NCBI GenBank assembly: GCA_964017045.1
Contig: OZ024810.1
Span: forward strand, 654,111-718,110
DNA from: Omphiscola glabra
Lineage: Eukaryota > Mollusca > Gastropoda > Lymnaeidae
Length of the DNA: 64,000 nt
Reading direction: 5' to 3'
The translations under genes and the position numbers were made by a program. The notes beneath the pieces were generated by a model that worked only from the letters and a program-made list of their open reading frames with translations, was not told where the DNA came from and did no database searches. This document shows positions 9,536-22,824 of the stretch, piece by piece. Position 1 is the stretch's first letter, and every line of letters starts with the position of its first letter.

Positions 9536-10563
9536 GGTCTCATGTGTCTTATTGTGCAGGTCTCGTGTGTCTTATTGTGCAGGTCTCGTGTGTCTTATTG
9601 TGTAGGTCCCGTGTGTCTTATTGTGCAGGTCTCGTGTGTCTTATTGTGTAGGTCCCGTGTGTCTTATTGTGCAGGTCTCGTGTGTCTTATTGTGCAGGTC
9701 TCGTGTGTCTTATTGTGTAGGTCCCGTGTGTCTTATTGTGCAGGTCTCGTGTGTCTTATTGTGCAAGTCTCGTGTGTCTTATTGTGCAAGTCTCGTGTGT
9801 CTTATTGTGCAGGTCTCGTGTGTCTTATTGTGCAGGTCTCGTGTGTCTTATTGTGCAGATCTCGTGCGTCTTATTGTGCAGGTCTCGTGTGTCTTATTGT
9901 GCAAGTCTCGTGTGTCTTATTGTGCAAGTCTCGTGTGTCTTATTGTGCAAGTCTCGTGTGTCTTATTGTGTAGGTCTCGTGTGTCTTATTGTGCAAGTCT
10001 CGTGTGTCTTATTGTGCAGGTCTCGTGTGTCTTATTGTGCAAGTCTCGTGTGTCTTATTGTGTAGGTCTCGTGTGTCTTATTGTGCAAGTCTCGTGTGTC
10101 TTATTGTGCAGGTCTCGTGTGTCTTATTGTGCAGGTCTCGTGTGTCTTATTGTGCAGGTCTCGTGTATTGTGCAGGTCTCGTGTGTCTTATTGTGCAGGT
10201 CTCGTGTGTCTTATTGTGCAAGTCTCGTGTGTCTTATTGTGTAGGTCTCGTGTGTCTTATTGTGCAGGTCTCGTGTGTCTTATTGTGCAAGTCTCGTGTG
10301 TCTTATTGTGCAAGTCTCGTGTGTCTTATTGTGCAGGTCTCGTGTGTCTTATTGTGCAAGTCTCGTGTGTCTTATTGTGCAGGTCTAGTGTGTCTTATTG
10401 TGCAGGTCTCGTGTGTCTTATTGTGCAAGTCTCGTGTGTCTTATTGTGCAAGTCTCGTGTGTCTTATTGTGCAAGTCTCGTGTGTCTTATTGTGCAAGTC
10501 TCGTGTGTCTTATTGTGCAAGTCTTGTGTGTCTTATTTTGCAGGTCTCGTGTGTCTTATTTAA
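9536..10563. repeat. Minisatellite, 23 bp unit, about 44 copies
   Basis: The unit is GTCTCGTGTGTCTTATTG plus TGCAG, TGCAA or TGTAG. Because 23 is not a multiple of three, each forward frame cycles through all three readings of the unit and stays open, giving several overlapping Cys-rich frames. None is a credible gene. Confidence 0.97.
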
Positions 10564-10603
10564 GAGTTACCTTACCAAAAGCAACTACTACGGATTAATT
10601 AAA

Positions 10604-10890
10604 TGTGTGCATGGTCAAGTGGTCACTGGTCAATGGTTTTTGCTTGTATTACATGGTCAAGTGGTCACTGGTCAATGGTGTTTGTTGGTAATAAATGTTC
10701 AAGGTGTTTGCTTGTATTACATGGTCAAGTGGTCACTGGTCAATGGTGTTTGCTTGTATTACATGGTCAAGTGGTCATTGGTCAATGGTGTTTGCTTGTA
10801 TTACATGGTCAAGTGGTCATTGGTCAATGGTGTTTGCTTGTATTACATGGTCAAGTGGTCACTGGTCAATGGTGTTTGCTCGTAATACTT
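10604..10890. repeat. Minisatellite, 42 bp unit, about 6 copies
   Basis: CATGGTCAAGTGGTCACTGG followed by TCAATGGTGTTTGCTTG is repeated. One unit near 10690-10710 is shortened. Confidence 0.95.
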
Positions 10891-11202
10891 AAAATTGCCA
10901 ATGCTAGACGCTTTATTTTAATATTTATAGACATATAAGGGGAAACCAATGTAACAGTGGATAGTCGACTAAATATCACCATAATTCTACTTCTCTGTTT
11001 ATTTCTATGTTATCTACATCATTTTTTTTTTATTAGTTGATTTCTATGTGATCTAATCTCCCGATCTCCCTTTAAACCAGTCTGTTTGTCCGTAAATCTC
11101 CTTGTCAACTAGTATCCATATCTTACCGCCACTGTGTACACCAGTTTCCGCATCCGTGTATCTCAAATCTGCCTTCCTATCACTCTTCTTGTAATCTAGT
11201 CT
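10891..11202. other. Unique AT-rich spacer
   Basis: No gene or structural element is recognised. Confidence 0.5.
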
Positions 11203-11265
11203 CCCTGTCAACTAGTCTCCCTGTCAACTAGTCTCCCTGTCAACTAGTCTCCCTGTCAACCAATC
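11203..11265. repeat. Short array, 16 bp unit, 4 copies
   Basis: CTAGTCTCCCTGTCAA is repeated four times. Confidence 0.9.
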
Positions 11266-11574
11266 TCTCTGTATATCTTCCATTAAGGTTTCATTCTCTC
11301 CCATTCTATTTGATGTTGAAATTAAAGAATTCTAATCACCCATTTTTACCACAAGGACTCTCAATTTGTTGTTGGACAACCCGAAAGGAAATTCAAATTA
11401 TAAACTCCCTTGTTTAGTCTTGCTTCAAAAACTCAATGGGGTGTACTTTAAAAATTTAAAACCCATTCTCACCATATACAAAACAATGTAAATGGTAGGA
11501 CTAATTCCGACTACCCCATTTAGAAATTGAGTGAACCGCCAATGACCATTAGATGTCCACTTGTTTCTCCAGCA

Positions 11575-11890
11575 TCCCGACAGACAATCTTATCATTCTA
11601 TCAGATTCATCCCGTCAGACAATCTTATCATTCTATCAGATTCATCCCGTCAGACAATCTTATCATTCTATCAGATTCATCCAGTCAGACAATCGTAACA
11701 TTCTATCAGATTCATCCCGTCAGACAATCTTATCAATCTATCAGATTCATCCCGTCAGACAATCTTATCAATCTATCAAAATTCATCACGTCAGACAATC
11801 TTATCAATCTATCAGATTCACCCAGCCAGACAATCTTATCATTCTATCAGATTCATCCCGTCAGACAATCTTATCAATCTATCAGATTCA
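11575..11890. repeat. Minisatellite, 35 bp unit, about 9 copies
   Basis: CCCGTCAGACAATCTTATCA followed by TTCTATCAGATTCAT is the common unit; later copies have CAATCTATC for CATTCTATC. Forward frames through it are artefacts. Confidence 0.95.
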
Positions 11891-12209
11891 TGACATTGTC
11901 TGAGAGCTCAATACATTTCTTACGAGAGGCAAAAAATGTCTGGACTTTTCTGCCCATGTCTTGTGAAACTTATCGATGTAACCCCCGCTCGATACGCCCC
12001 TGTATCCCGTGCGTCTCCGAGGCCCTGGTGTATATAAATGGCCCTATTTCACTAATAGCCCCTTACGACTCCATGAAATCATTGCTCTCTGGACTACAAG
12101 ACGTCATCAATAACACAAGTACACGTGGCCATTTAAGACGACCCCCACCCACATAAGCACCCCCATTACCCCCCACACACACAATGAAAAACAACATCAC
12201 TATTACCGT
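11891..12209. other. Unique spacer before the 54-bp satellite
   Basis: Contains C-rich stretches near 12140-12180. The frame extending from the 35-bp array through this region has no recognised domain. Confidence 0.45.
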
Positions 12210-15200
12210 TCCGACATCCTAACTCAAACAATATGATGTATTACTATATGACATTTGGTATCTACTGACATCCTAACTCAAACAATATGATGTATTACTA
12301 TATGACATTTGGTATCTACTGACATCCTAACTCAAACAATATGATGTATTACTATATGACATTTGGTATCTACTGACATCCTAACTCAAACAATATGATG
12401 TATTACTATATGACATTTGGTATCTACTGACATCCTAACTCAAACAATATGATGTATTACTATATGACATTTGGTATCTACTGACATCCTAACTCAAACA
12501 ATATGATGTATTACTATATGACATTTGGTATCTACTGACATCCTAACTCAAACAATATGATGTATTACTATATGACATTTGGTATCTACTGACATCCTAA
12601 CTCAAACAATATGATGTATTACTATATGACATTTGGTATCTACTGACATCCTAACTCAAACAATATGATGTATTACTATATGACATTTGGTATCTACTGA
12701 CATCCTAACTCAAACAATATGATGTATTACTATATGACATTTGGTATCTACTGACATCCTAACTCAAACAATATGATGTATTACTATATGACATTTGGTA
12801 TCTACTGACATCCTAACTCAAACAATATGATGTATTACTATATGACATTTGGTATCTACTGACATCCTAACTCAAACAATATGATGTATTACTATATGAC
12901 ATTTGGTATCTACTGACATCCTAACTCAAACAATATGATGTATTACTATATGACATTTGGTATCTACTGACATACTAACTCAAACAATATGATGTATTAC
13001 TATATGACATTTGGTATCTACTGACATCCTAACTCAAACAATATGATGTATTACTATATGACATTTGGTATCTACTGACATCCTAACTCAAACAATATGA
13101 TGTATTGCTATATGACATTTGGTATCTACTGACATCCTAACTCAAACAATATGATGTATTGCTATATGACATTTGGTATCTACTGACATCCTAACTCAAA
13201 CAATATGATGTATTGCTATATGACATTTGGTATCTACTGACATCCTAACTCAAACAATATGATGTATTGCTATATGACATTTGGTATCTACTGACATCCT
13301 AACTCAAACAATATGATGTATTGCTATATGACATTTGGTATCTACTGACATCCTAACTCAAACAATATGATGTATTGCTATATGACATTTGGTATCTACT
13401 GACATCCTAACTCAAACAATATGATGTATTGCTATATGACATTTGGTATCTACTGACATCCTAACTCAAACAATATGATGTATTACTATATGACATTTGG
13501 TATCTACTGACATCCTAACTCAAACAATATGATGTATTACTATATGACATTTGGTATCTACTGACATCCTAACTCAAACAATATGATGTATTACTATATG
13601 ACATTTGTCATCTACTGACATCCTAACTCAAACAATATGATGTATTACTATATGACATTTGGTATCTACTGACATCCTAACTCAAACAATATGATGTATT
13701 ACTATATGACATTTGGTATCTACTGACATCCTAACTCAAACAATATGATGTATTAATATATGACATTTGGTATCTACTGAAATCCTAACTCAAACAATAT
13801 AATGTATTACTATATGACATTTGGTATCTACTGACATCCTAACTCAAACAATATGATGTATTACTATATGACATTTGGTATCTACTGACATCCAAACTCA
13901 AACAATATGATGTATTACTATATGACATTTGGTATCTACTGACATCCTAACTCAAACAATATGATGTATTACTATATGACATTTGGTATCTACTGACATC
14001 CTAACTCAAACAATATGATGTATTACTATATGACATTTGGTATCTACTGACATCCTAACTCAAACAATATGATGTATTACTATATGACATTTGGTATCTA
14101 CTGACATCCTAACTCAAACAATATGATGTATTACTATATGACATTTGGTATCTACTGACATCCTAACTCAAACAATATGATGTATTAATATATGACATTT
14201 GGTATCTACTGACATCCTAACTCAAACAATATGATGTATTACTATATGACATTTGGTATCTACTGACATCCTAACTCAAACAATATGATGTATTACTATA
14301 TGACATTTGGTATCTACTGACATCCTAACTCAAACAATATGATGTATTAGTATATGACATTTGGTATCTACTGACATCCTAACTCAAACAATATGATGTA
14401 TTACTATATGACATTTGGTATCTACTGACATCCTAACTCAAACAATATGATGTATTACTATATGACATTTGGTATCTACTGACATCCTAACTCAAACAAT
14501 ATGATGTATTACTATATGACATTTGGTATCTACTGACATCCTAACTCAAACAATATGATGTATTACTATATGACATTTGGTATCTACTGACATCCTAACT
14601 CAAACAATATGATGTATTACTATATGACATTTGGTATCTACTGACATCCTAACTCAAACAATATGATGTATTACTATATGACATTTGGTATCTACTGACA
14701 TCCTAACTCAAACAATATGATGTATTACTATATGACATTTGGTATCTACTGACATCCTAACTCAAACAATATGATGTATTACTATATGACATTTGGTATC
14801 TTCTGACATCCTAACTCAAACAATATGATGTATTACTATATGACATTTGGTATCTACTGACATCCTAACTCAAACAATATGATGTATTACTATATGACAT
14901 TTGGTATCTACTGACATCCTAACTCAAACAATATGATGTATTACTATATGACATTTGGTATCTACTGACATCCTAACTCAAACAATATGATGTATTACTA
15001 TATGACATTTGGTATCTACTGACATCCTAACTCAAACAATATGATGTATTACTATATGACATTTGGTATCTACTGACATCCTAACTCAAACAATATGATG
15101 TATTACTATATGTCATTTGGTATCTACTGACATCCTAACTCAAACAATATGATGTATTACTATATGACATTTGGTATCTACTGACATCCTAACTCAAACA

Positions 15201-17630
15201 ATATGATGTATTACTATATGATATTTGGTATCTACTGACATCCTAACTCAAACAATATGATGTATTACTATATGACATTTGTTATCTACTGACATCCTAA
15301 CTCAAACAATATGATGTATTGATATATGACATTTGGTATCTACTGACATCCTAACTCAAACAATATGATGTATTGATATATGACATTTGGTATCTACTGA
15401 CATCCTAACTCAAACAATATGATGTATTGCTATATGACATTTGGTATCTACTGACATCCTAACTCAAACAATATGATGTATTGCTATATGACATTTGGTA
15501 TCTACTGACATCCTAACTCAAACAATATGATGTATTGCTATATGACATTTGGTATCTACTGACATCCTAACTCAAACAATATGATATATTGCTATATGAC
15601 ATTTGGTATCTACTGACATCCTAACTCAAACAATATGATGTATTGCTATATGACATTTGGTATCTACTGACATCATAACTCAAACAATATGATGTATTAC
15701 TATATGACATTTGGTATCTACTGACATCCTAACTCAAACAATATGATGTATTGCTATATGACATTTGGTATCTACTGACATCCTAACTCAAACAATATGA
15801 TGTATTACTATATGACATTTGGTATCTACTGACATCCTAACTCAAACAATATGATGTATTACTATATGACATTTGGTATCTACTGACATCCTAACTCAAA
15901 CAATATGATGTATTACTATATGACATTTGTTATCTACTGACATCCTAACTCAAACAATATGATGTATTACTATATGACATTTGGTATCTACTGACATCCT
16001 AACTCAAACAATATGATGTATTACTATATGACATTTGGTATCTACTGACATCCTAACTCAAACAATATGATGTATTACTATATGACATTTGGTATCTACT
16101 GACATCCTAACTCAAACATTATGATGTATTACTATATGACATTTGGTATCTACTGACATCCTAACTCAAACAATATGATGTATTACTATATGACATTTGG
16201 TATCTACTGACATCCTAACTCAAACAATATGATGTATTACTATATGACATTTGGTATCTACTGACATCCTAACTCAAACAATATGATGTATTAATATATG
16301 ACATTTGGTATCTACTGACATCCTAACTCAAACAATATGATGTATTACTATATGACATTTGGTATCTACTGACATCCTAACTCAAACAATATGATGTATT
16401 ACTATATGACATTTGGTATCTACTGACATCCTAACTCAAACAATATGATGTATTACTATATGACATTTGGTATCTACTGACATCCTAACTCAAACAATAT
16501 GATGTATTACTATATGACATTTGGTATCTACTGACATCCTAACTCAAACATTATGATGTATTACTATATGACATTTGGTATCAACTGACATCCTAACTTA
16601 AACAATATGATGTATTACTATATGACATTTGGTATCTACTGACATCCTAACTCAAACAATATGATGTATTACTATATGACATTTGGTATCTACTGACATC
16701 CTAACTCAAACAATATGATGTATTACTATATGACATTTGGTATCTACTGACATCCTAACTCAAACAATATGATGTATTACTATATGACATTTGGTATCTA
16801 CTGACATCCTAACTCAAACAATTTGATGTATTACTATATGACATTTGGTATCTACTGACATCCTAACTCAAACAATTTGATGTATTACTATATGACATTT
16901 GGTATCTACTGACATCCTAACTCAAACAATATGATGTATTACTATATGACATTTGGTATCTACTGACATCCTAACTCAAACAATATGATGTATTACTATA
17001 TGACATTTGGTATCTACTGACATCCTAACTCAAACAATATGATGTATTACTATATGACATTTAGTATCTACTGACATCCTAACTCCCACAATTTGCTTGT
17101 ATTACTATATGACATTTGGTATCTACTGACATCCTAACTCAAACAATATGATGTATTACTATATGACATTTGGTATCTACTGACATCCTAACTCAAACAA
17201 TATGATGTATTACTATATGACATTTGGTATCTACTGACATCCTAACTCCCACACTTTGCTTGTATTACTATATGCCATTTGGTATCTACTGACATCCTAA
17301 CTCAAACAATATGCTTGTATTACTATATGACATTTGGTATCTACTGACATCCTAACTCCCACACTTTGCTTGTATTACTATATGACATTTGGTATCTACT
17401 GACATCCTAACTCCCACACTTTGCTTGTATTACTATATGACATTTGATATCTACTGACATCCTAACTCAAACAATATGCTTGTATTACTATATGACATTT
17501 GGTATCTACTGACATCTTAACTCAAACAATTTGCTTGTATTACTATATGACATTTGGTATCTACTGGCATCCTAACTCAAACAATATGCTTGTATTACTA
17601 TATGACATTTAGTATCTACTGAGACCCTAA
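12210..17630. repeat. Satellite, 54 bp unit, about 100 copies
   Basis: The unit contains ACTGACATCCTAACTCAAAC, AATATGATGTATTACTATAT and GACATTTGGTATCT in series. Spacing is exactly 54 bp for long stretches with very few substitutions. Local subfamilies occur: TATTGCTATATG in seven successive units from about 13105, and again from about 15427. From about 17090 units diverge, with CCCACACTTTGCTTGTATT replacing part of the core. No frame is open, so the array is non-coding. Confidence 0.98.
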
Positions 17631-17735
17631 CTTCGAACATTCTGTTGTATATCTTCTGTTTCAAGTCGTTAATCCCACTGAGATCCTAACTTCGAACATT
17701 TTGTTGTATATCTTCTGTTTCAATTCGTTAATCGA
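17617..17735. repeat. Two 59-bp units at the decayed edge of the 54-bp satellite
   Basis: Two copies share CTAACTTCGAACATT and TGTTGTATATCTTCTGTTTC. Their first bases, ACTGAGATCCTAACT, resemble the satellite's ACTGACATCCTAACT, suggesting a diverged relative. Confidence 0.8.
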
Positions 17736-17764
17736 CACCCTAATTCCAGCCATTAAGTCCTCCC

Positions 17765-18085
17765 TGTATGTATCAGATATCCTGCCTCCCTGTAAGTTAT
17801 GCCTGTATGTATATGACAGTAAGTCCTACCTGTATATATAAGACAGTAAGCCATACATTTATGTATAAGACAATATGTCCTACATGTATATATAAGACAA
17901 TAAGTCATATATGTATGTATAAGACAGTAAGTCATACATGTATGTATAAGACAGTAAGTCATACCTGTATATATGAGACAGTAAGTCCTATATGTATGTA
18001 TGTATAAGACAGTAGGTCATACATGTATATATAAGACAGTAAGTCATATCTGCATGTATAAGACAGCAAGTCCTATAAGTATTCA
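17765..18085. repeat. Minisatellite, 27 bp unit, left part
   Basis: TAAGACAGTAAGTCATACAT followed by GTATGTA, with CC/CA and A/C variants. Open frames (repeating MYKTVSHTC) follow from the multiple-of-three period. Confidence 0.93.
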
Positions 18086-18262
18086 TGGCCGACCCTAACA
18101 ATTGCGGGGCCCTATGCGAAACGGATTGCGCGGGGCCCATTCTGGGTAGGAATAGGATAATGAGTGAAAATTAAGATTTTGTATTAGAAAATAAATTCGG
18201 GGCGGGGCCTATGAAAGTGCTGGGCCCATTGCGGCCGCATAGGTTGCAATGGCCTAAGGCAT
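18086..18262. mobile_element. GC-rich foldback insertion inside the 27-bp array
   Basis: About 175 bp of GC-rich DNA interrupts an AT-rich array. ATTGCGGGGCCCTATGCG (18101-18118) is imperfectly inverted as GCATAGGTTGCAAT (18237-18250), which could form a hairpin. GGGGCC-type blocks recur inside. No clear target duplication is visible. A MITE or SINE-like dispersed element is likely, class unknown. Confidence 0.55.
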
Positions 18263-18835
18263 GCCCTGTATGTATATATAAGACAGTAAGTCATACATGT
18301 ATGCATAAGACAGTAAGTCATACCTGAATATATAAGACATTAAGTCATATATGTATATATAAGACAATACGTCATAGATGTATGTATAAGACAGCAAGTC
18401 CTAAATGTATATATAAGACAGTACGTCATAGATGTATGTATAAGACAGTAAGTCCTAAATGTATGTATAAGACACTAAGTCCTAAATGTATGTATAAGAC
18501 AGCAAGTCCTAAATTTATGTATAAGACAATAAGTCCTAGCTGTATGTATAAGACAGCAAGTCATAGCTGTATGTATAAGACAGCAAGTCATAGCTGTATG
18601 TATAAGACAGCAAGTCATAGCTGTATGTATAAGACAGCAAGTCCTAGCTATATGTATAAGACAGTAAGTCCTAAATGTATGTATAAGACATCAAGTCCTA
18701 AATGCATGTATAAGACATCAAGTCCTAAATGTATGTATAAGACAGTAAGTCCTAAATGTATGTATAAGACAGTAAGTCATAGCGCTATGTATAAGACAGC
18801 TAGTCCTAAATGTATGTATAAGACAGTAAGTCACA
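18263..18835. repeat. Minisatellite, 27 bp unit, right part
   Basis: Same unit as 17765-18085, resuming at CCTGTATGTATA and continuing for about 21 copies. Subtypes AAGTCCTAAATG and AAGTCATAGCTG form local runs. Confidence 0.95.
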
Positions 18836-18960
18836 CATGGCCAACCTCATGTGGGAAACCTCACCTGGGAAACCTCACATGGCCAACCTCTCCTGGGAAA
18901 CCTCACCTGGGAAACCTCACCTGGGAAACCTCACCTGGGAAACCTCACCTGGGAAAGCAC
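18836..18960. repeat. Minisatellite, 14 bp unit
   Basis: AACCTCACCTGGGA is repeated, with ATGGCC variants in the first units. It abuts the 27-bp array directly. Confidence 0.9.
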
Positions 18961-19394
18961 ACCTCATCCAGCTGAGTCGTCAGTCGTGGGTTTAAATCTA
19001 ACAGGAGGACAACGTCAGATCAGATGGATTCTCACGTTATCGTCTCAATCACTGACATATAATGGGGGGGGGGGGGGAGTGTCTTGAAATGGATGTAACG
19101 ATCAGTAGAAGAGAAGAGCCAGTCTTTGAAAGCTACTTAATTCTTAATCCACCAACGCCCCGGGGGTCTGACTTCTAAAACCATCAACGGCCCCAGGGGG
19201 GGGGGTCTTACTTCCAAATGACGGCATGTGCTGCAATCGATCTCCTCGTAGGTATTTCAACATCAACATCAAGGCAGCCGTTGGTACGTTCAACAACATA
19301 AATCTCTTAGAAACCAGGTCAAAAATACGTACTTAAGTCGCGCGTTGAACAGTGAAACACTTGCTATTAATATGATAACAATTTTTTATATGTT
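18961..19394. other. Unique spacer with G runs
   Basis: A 14-base G run lies at 19064-19077 and a shorter one near 19197-19206. No gene is recognised. Confidence 0.5.
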
Positions 19395-19725
19395 TATTGT
19401 TACTGCTATGGCAACTATGGTTATCACTATGGCAACCACTATTATTGCTAAGGCAACCATTGTTATCATTATGGCAACCACTATTATCATTATGGCAAAA
19501 CCTGGTATTACTATGGCAACCATTATCATTACTATGACAATCATTATCATTACTATGGCAACCATTATCATTACTATGGCAACCACCATTATTACCATGG
19601 CAACCACTGTTACTACTATGGCAGCAATTGCTATTATGGCAACAATTGCTAATAGTGTAGCAACAATGGCTATTACCATGATAACAATTGTTATTACTAC
19701 GGCAACAAATTATTATCATTACAAC
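19395..19725. repeat. Degenerate array of ATTACTATGGCAACC-like units
   Basis: Units of 18 or 21 bp with CTATGGCAACCAT and variable ATTATC spacers. All periods are multiples of three, so frames on both strands are open; none is credible as a gene. Confidence 0.85.
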
Positions 19726-20135
19726 CAGTGGTATCATGACAACAATAGTTATTACTATGCAACTTTTTGGAAGTTTTTTAAACTGATTTGTGAAATTGAA
19801 TAGTTTATTGACATGATAAAATTGTTCTCACGTCGTAAAAAATCGTGTTTGTGTTGCTGCACTCTATCAGGTGATGTGTATAGATTGAATCATACACACT
19901 TATTTTAATATCTAAGACTAAACGCTACGGTACTTTGGACTTGGTCTTTAAAATAGAACGGAAAAAGGGGAGGGGGCGGGGGTGTTATCGATCTATCGGG
20001 ATAATGTGACCACTTGATTTGTCAATTATGTAAATATGATCAGTGAAAGAATTATGAAATAAAACCGGAAGGAAAAAAAAATAAGATTTTAAAAAAAGAA
20101 CAGTTAAGTGCTTCACTTCCGTTTAGAGAGAATGT
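19726..20135. other. Unique AT-rich spacer
   Basis: Nothing recognisable. Confidence 0.45.
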
Positions 20136-20392
20136 TCTTATCACCAGTGCAGCCGTTCTTATCACCAGTGCAGCCGTCCTTATCACTAGTGCAACCGTTC
20201 TTATCACCAGAGCAGCCGTGATTATCACGAGAGCAGCCATTCTTATCACCAGAGCAGCCGTTCTTATCACCAGTGCAGCCGTTCTTATCACCAGTGCAGC
20301 CGTTCTTATCACCAGTGCAGTCATTCTTATCACTAGAGAAGCCGTTCTTATCACCAGAGCAGCCGTTCTTATCACCAGTGCAGCCGTGTGTT
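20136..20392. repeat. Minisatellite, 21 bp unit, about 12 copies
   Basis: TTCTTATCACCAGTGCAGCC plus G is the unit, with AGAGC variants for GTGC. Confidence 0.95.
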
Positions 20393-20757
20393 GAAATAAA
20401 ACTCTACTTCACATAAAAATGTAATTAATTTTAAAACATTGTTTGCCACATTTGTCTCAGAGATGTTTTTTTTATTTAATTTTAAATTTTGTTTAAAAAT
20501 ATAATATATTAATAAGAAGTCCTTTTTTGTTTCCTTCATTTTTTTTCCAAGGCATTCTGTATTCATGTCACGTGGTTTCCCCTGTCAATTTTGATGACGT
20601 GTGCGTGCCATGTCAGGCTGTAAGAATACATAATAATAAGAAAGAGCAGCACGCATTTCTTCACTGTGGCCAGTGCGTTCCACAATTTGTAAAAAGTATT
20701 TTTGTTTTTAACAAAAAAAAAAATTACACTTTACATGACAAACAAAACTGAGCTGCA
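20393..20757. other. Unique AT-rich spacer
   Basis: Several T or A runs; no gene recognised. Confidence 0.45.
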
Positions 20758-20912
20758 ACGTCACACACATTGGCGTCACACACATTGGCGTCACACACAT
20801 TGGCGTCATACGCATTGGCGTCCCACACATTGGCGTCACACACATTGGCGTCACACACATTGGCGTCACACACATTGGCGTCACGCACATTGGCGTCACA
20901 CACATTGGCGGA
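20758..20912. repeat. Minisatellite, 15 bp unit, 10 copies
   Basis: CGTCACACACATTGG is repeated with single-base variants. The frames reading RHTHW or CVTPM are artefacts. Confidence 0.95.
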
Positions 20913-20952
20913 TAATTTGAAGCTGTCGCATTGTTAAAAGTACTTCTTGCTT

Positions 20953-21548
20953 CGGTCAATCCAGTCTGTCTCGTGCTGGCCTGTAACTTCGGTCAATCAA
21001 GTCTGTCTCGTGCTGGCCTGTAACTTCGGTCAATCCAGTCTGTCTCGTGCTGACCTGTACCTTCGGTCAATCCAGTCTGTCTCGTGCTGGCCTGTAATTT
21101 CGGTAAATCCAGCCTGTCTCGTGATGGCCTGTAACTTCGGTCAATCCAGTCTGTCTCGCGCTGGCGTGTAATTTTGGTCGATCCAGTCTGTCTCGTGATG
21201 GCCTGTAACTTCGGTCAATCCAGTCTGTCTCGCGCTGGCGTGTAACTTCGGTCAATCCAGTCTGTCTCGTGCTGGCCTGTAATTTCGGTCAATCCAGTCT
21301 GTCTCGTGATGGCCTGTAACTTCGGTCAATCCAGTCTGTCTCGCGCTGGCTTGCAACTTCGGTCGATCCAGTCTGTCTCGTGCTGACCTGTAACTTCGGT
21401 CAATTCAGCCTGTCTCGTGCTTGCCTGTAATTTCGGTCAATCCAGTCTGTCTCGCGATGGCCTGTAACTTCGGTCAATCCAGTCTGTCTCGCGCTGGCAT
21501 GTAACTTCGGCCAATTCAGTCTGTCTCGTGCTGGCCTGTAATTTCGCA
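20953..21548. repeat. Minisatellite, 37 bp unit, 16 copies
   Basis: CGGTCAATCCAGTCTGTCTC followed by GTGCTGGCCTGTAACTT is the unit. GTGATGG and GCGCTGG variants alternate along the array. Confidence 0.95.
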
Positions 21549-21694
21549 TCTGAGTTGATGATACAAAGTTAAACATCCGGTATTCTGGAGCGCATGAGAG
21601 GGGTCTTGGGTGTTGATAGATGGGGAAGTAAGAAAAGGGGATTTAGTAAATTACCTACCCCTTCGCTTACTGTAACCATTGGTCCCAAATTTTT

Positions 21695-21755
21695 GGGCAG
21701 TGTGTTGGGGCAATGTGTTGGGACACTGTGTTGGGGCAATGTATTGTGTTGGGAC
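21695..21755. repeat. Short array of TGTGTTGGGGCAA-like units
   Basis: Four to five units of about 13 bp, with GGGACAC variants. Confidence 0.75.
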
Positions 21756-21861
21756 ATTTCGGGATAAAATTAATTTCATTAAACAGATTTTATAAACTGA
21801 ATTAAACATAGGAGCAATCATGATCAAAACAATGATTATGTCCCTTAGAATATATCAGAAG

Positions 21862-21975
21862 AAACCTTTAAATAGTTGACTTAAGAAATCTTAAAATAGT
21901 TGACTTAAGAAATCTTAAAATAGTTGATTTAAGAAGTCTTAAAATAGTTGATTTAAGAAATCTTAAAACAGTTGA
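21862..21975. repeat. Minisatellite, 24 bp unit, about 5 copies
   Basis: AATAGTTGACTTAAGAAATC followed by TTAA is repeated; later units have GATTTAAG. Confidence 0.9.
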
Positions 21976-22569
21976 TTTGTACAGCTGTTCAATTATGGTC
22001 TAAAAATTAGTTTTTTTTTAAAAAATATTTAAAGGTTAGTTCAGAGGTTGGTCAAGAGCTACTAGTTACTTCATTTTTCACGACTTACTCCAAGTAAAGG
22101 ATAATTAATTACTTGCATGGTTGACAAAACTTGGATATAAACAATTTAAAAAAAAAAAAGCAAAAAACACTTTAACTTGCTGAATTTTCAATTGGTTACA
22201 GGTCAATACGTCCAGTTTCAATCCATTGCTAAATATTAACAAGTTAATTTTGTAACAACTTGTAACAATGAAATTATAATAAATGTATCTTTCTTTGTCT
22301 GACTATGTTGATTTTGTAAGTCTTGGGATAGTCCAGTTATAAGAGCACATATTTCATTCACATGAGAGGCGACCTGTGACAATCTGAGACAATCTGTGAC
22401 AATCTGTGACAATCTGTTATTTGCTCAAGTTAAAAAAAAAACACACAAAAACCCAAATAATACCATTGTATTATGTAAGTGTGTACCTGGAATTCTTGGG
22501 ATGGGACAATCTCACGGGAAAACTTTTTTAAAACTAAAAATCATAAGGGATCCCTGGAGAGAAACCCTA
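21976..22569. other. Unique AT-rich spacer
   Basis: A short GACAATCTGTG repeat occurs at 22377-22416. No gene is recognised. Confidence 0.45.
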
Positions 22570-22732
22570 GTTGCACCTATCCACTGGTGTGACCTATCCA
22601 CTGGTGTGACCTATCCACTGATGTGACCTATCCACTGGTGTGACCTATCCACTGGTGTGACCTATCCACTGATGTGACCTATCCACTGGTATGAACTATC
22701 CACTGGTGTGAACTATTCACTGGTGCGACCTA
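22570..22732. repeat. Minisatellite, 17 bp unit, about 9 copies
   Basis: CCTATCCACTGGTGTGA is repeated, with TGATG and GAACT variants. Confidence 0.92.
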
Positions 22733-22824
22733 TATGCAAGTATATACGGTAACCTATGACGTCACACATGGTTAATTTGCCGTCAAAAATATATTTCTCA
22801 ATTTGGATGATAATCACATTTAGT

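Noticed and set aside
9542..10885. Cys-rich repeat proteins (VSCVLLCRSRVSYC) as possible secreted peptides
   Set aside because: All three forward frames are open because the 23-bp unit lacks stops in any reading; no signal peptide or gene structure.
12210..17630. CRISPR array, because of regular repeat spacing
   Set aside because: There are no variable spacers: the whole 54-bp unit is repeated. The context is eukaryotic and no cas genes are present.
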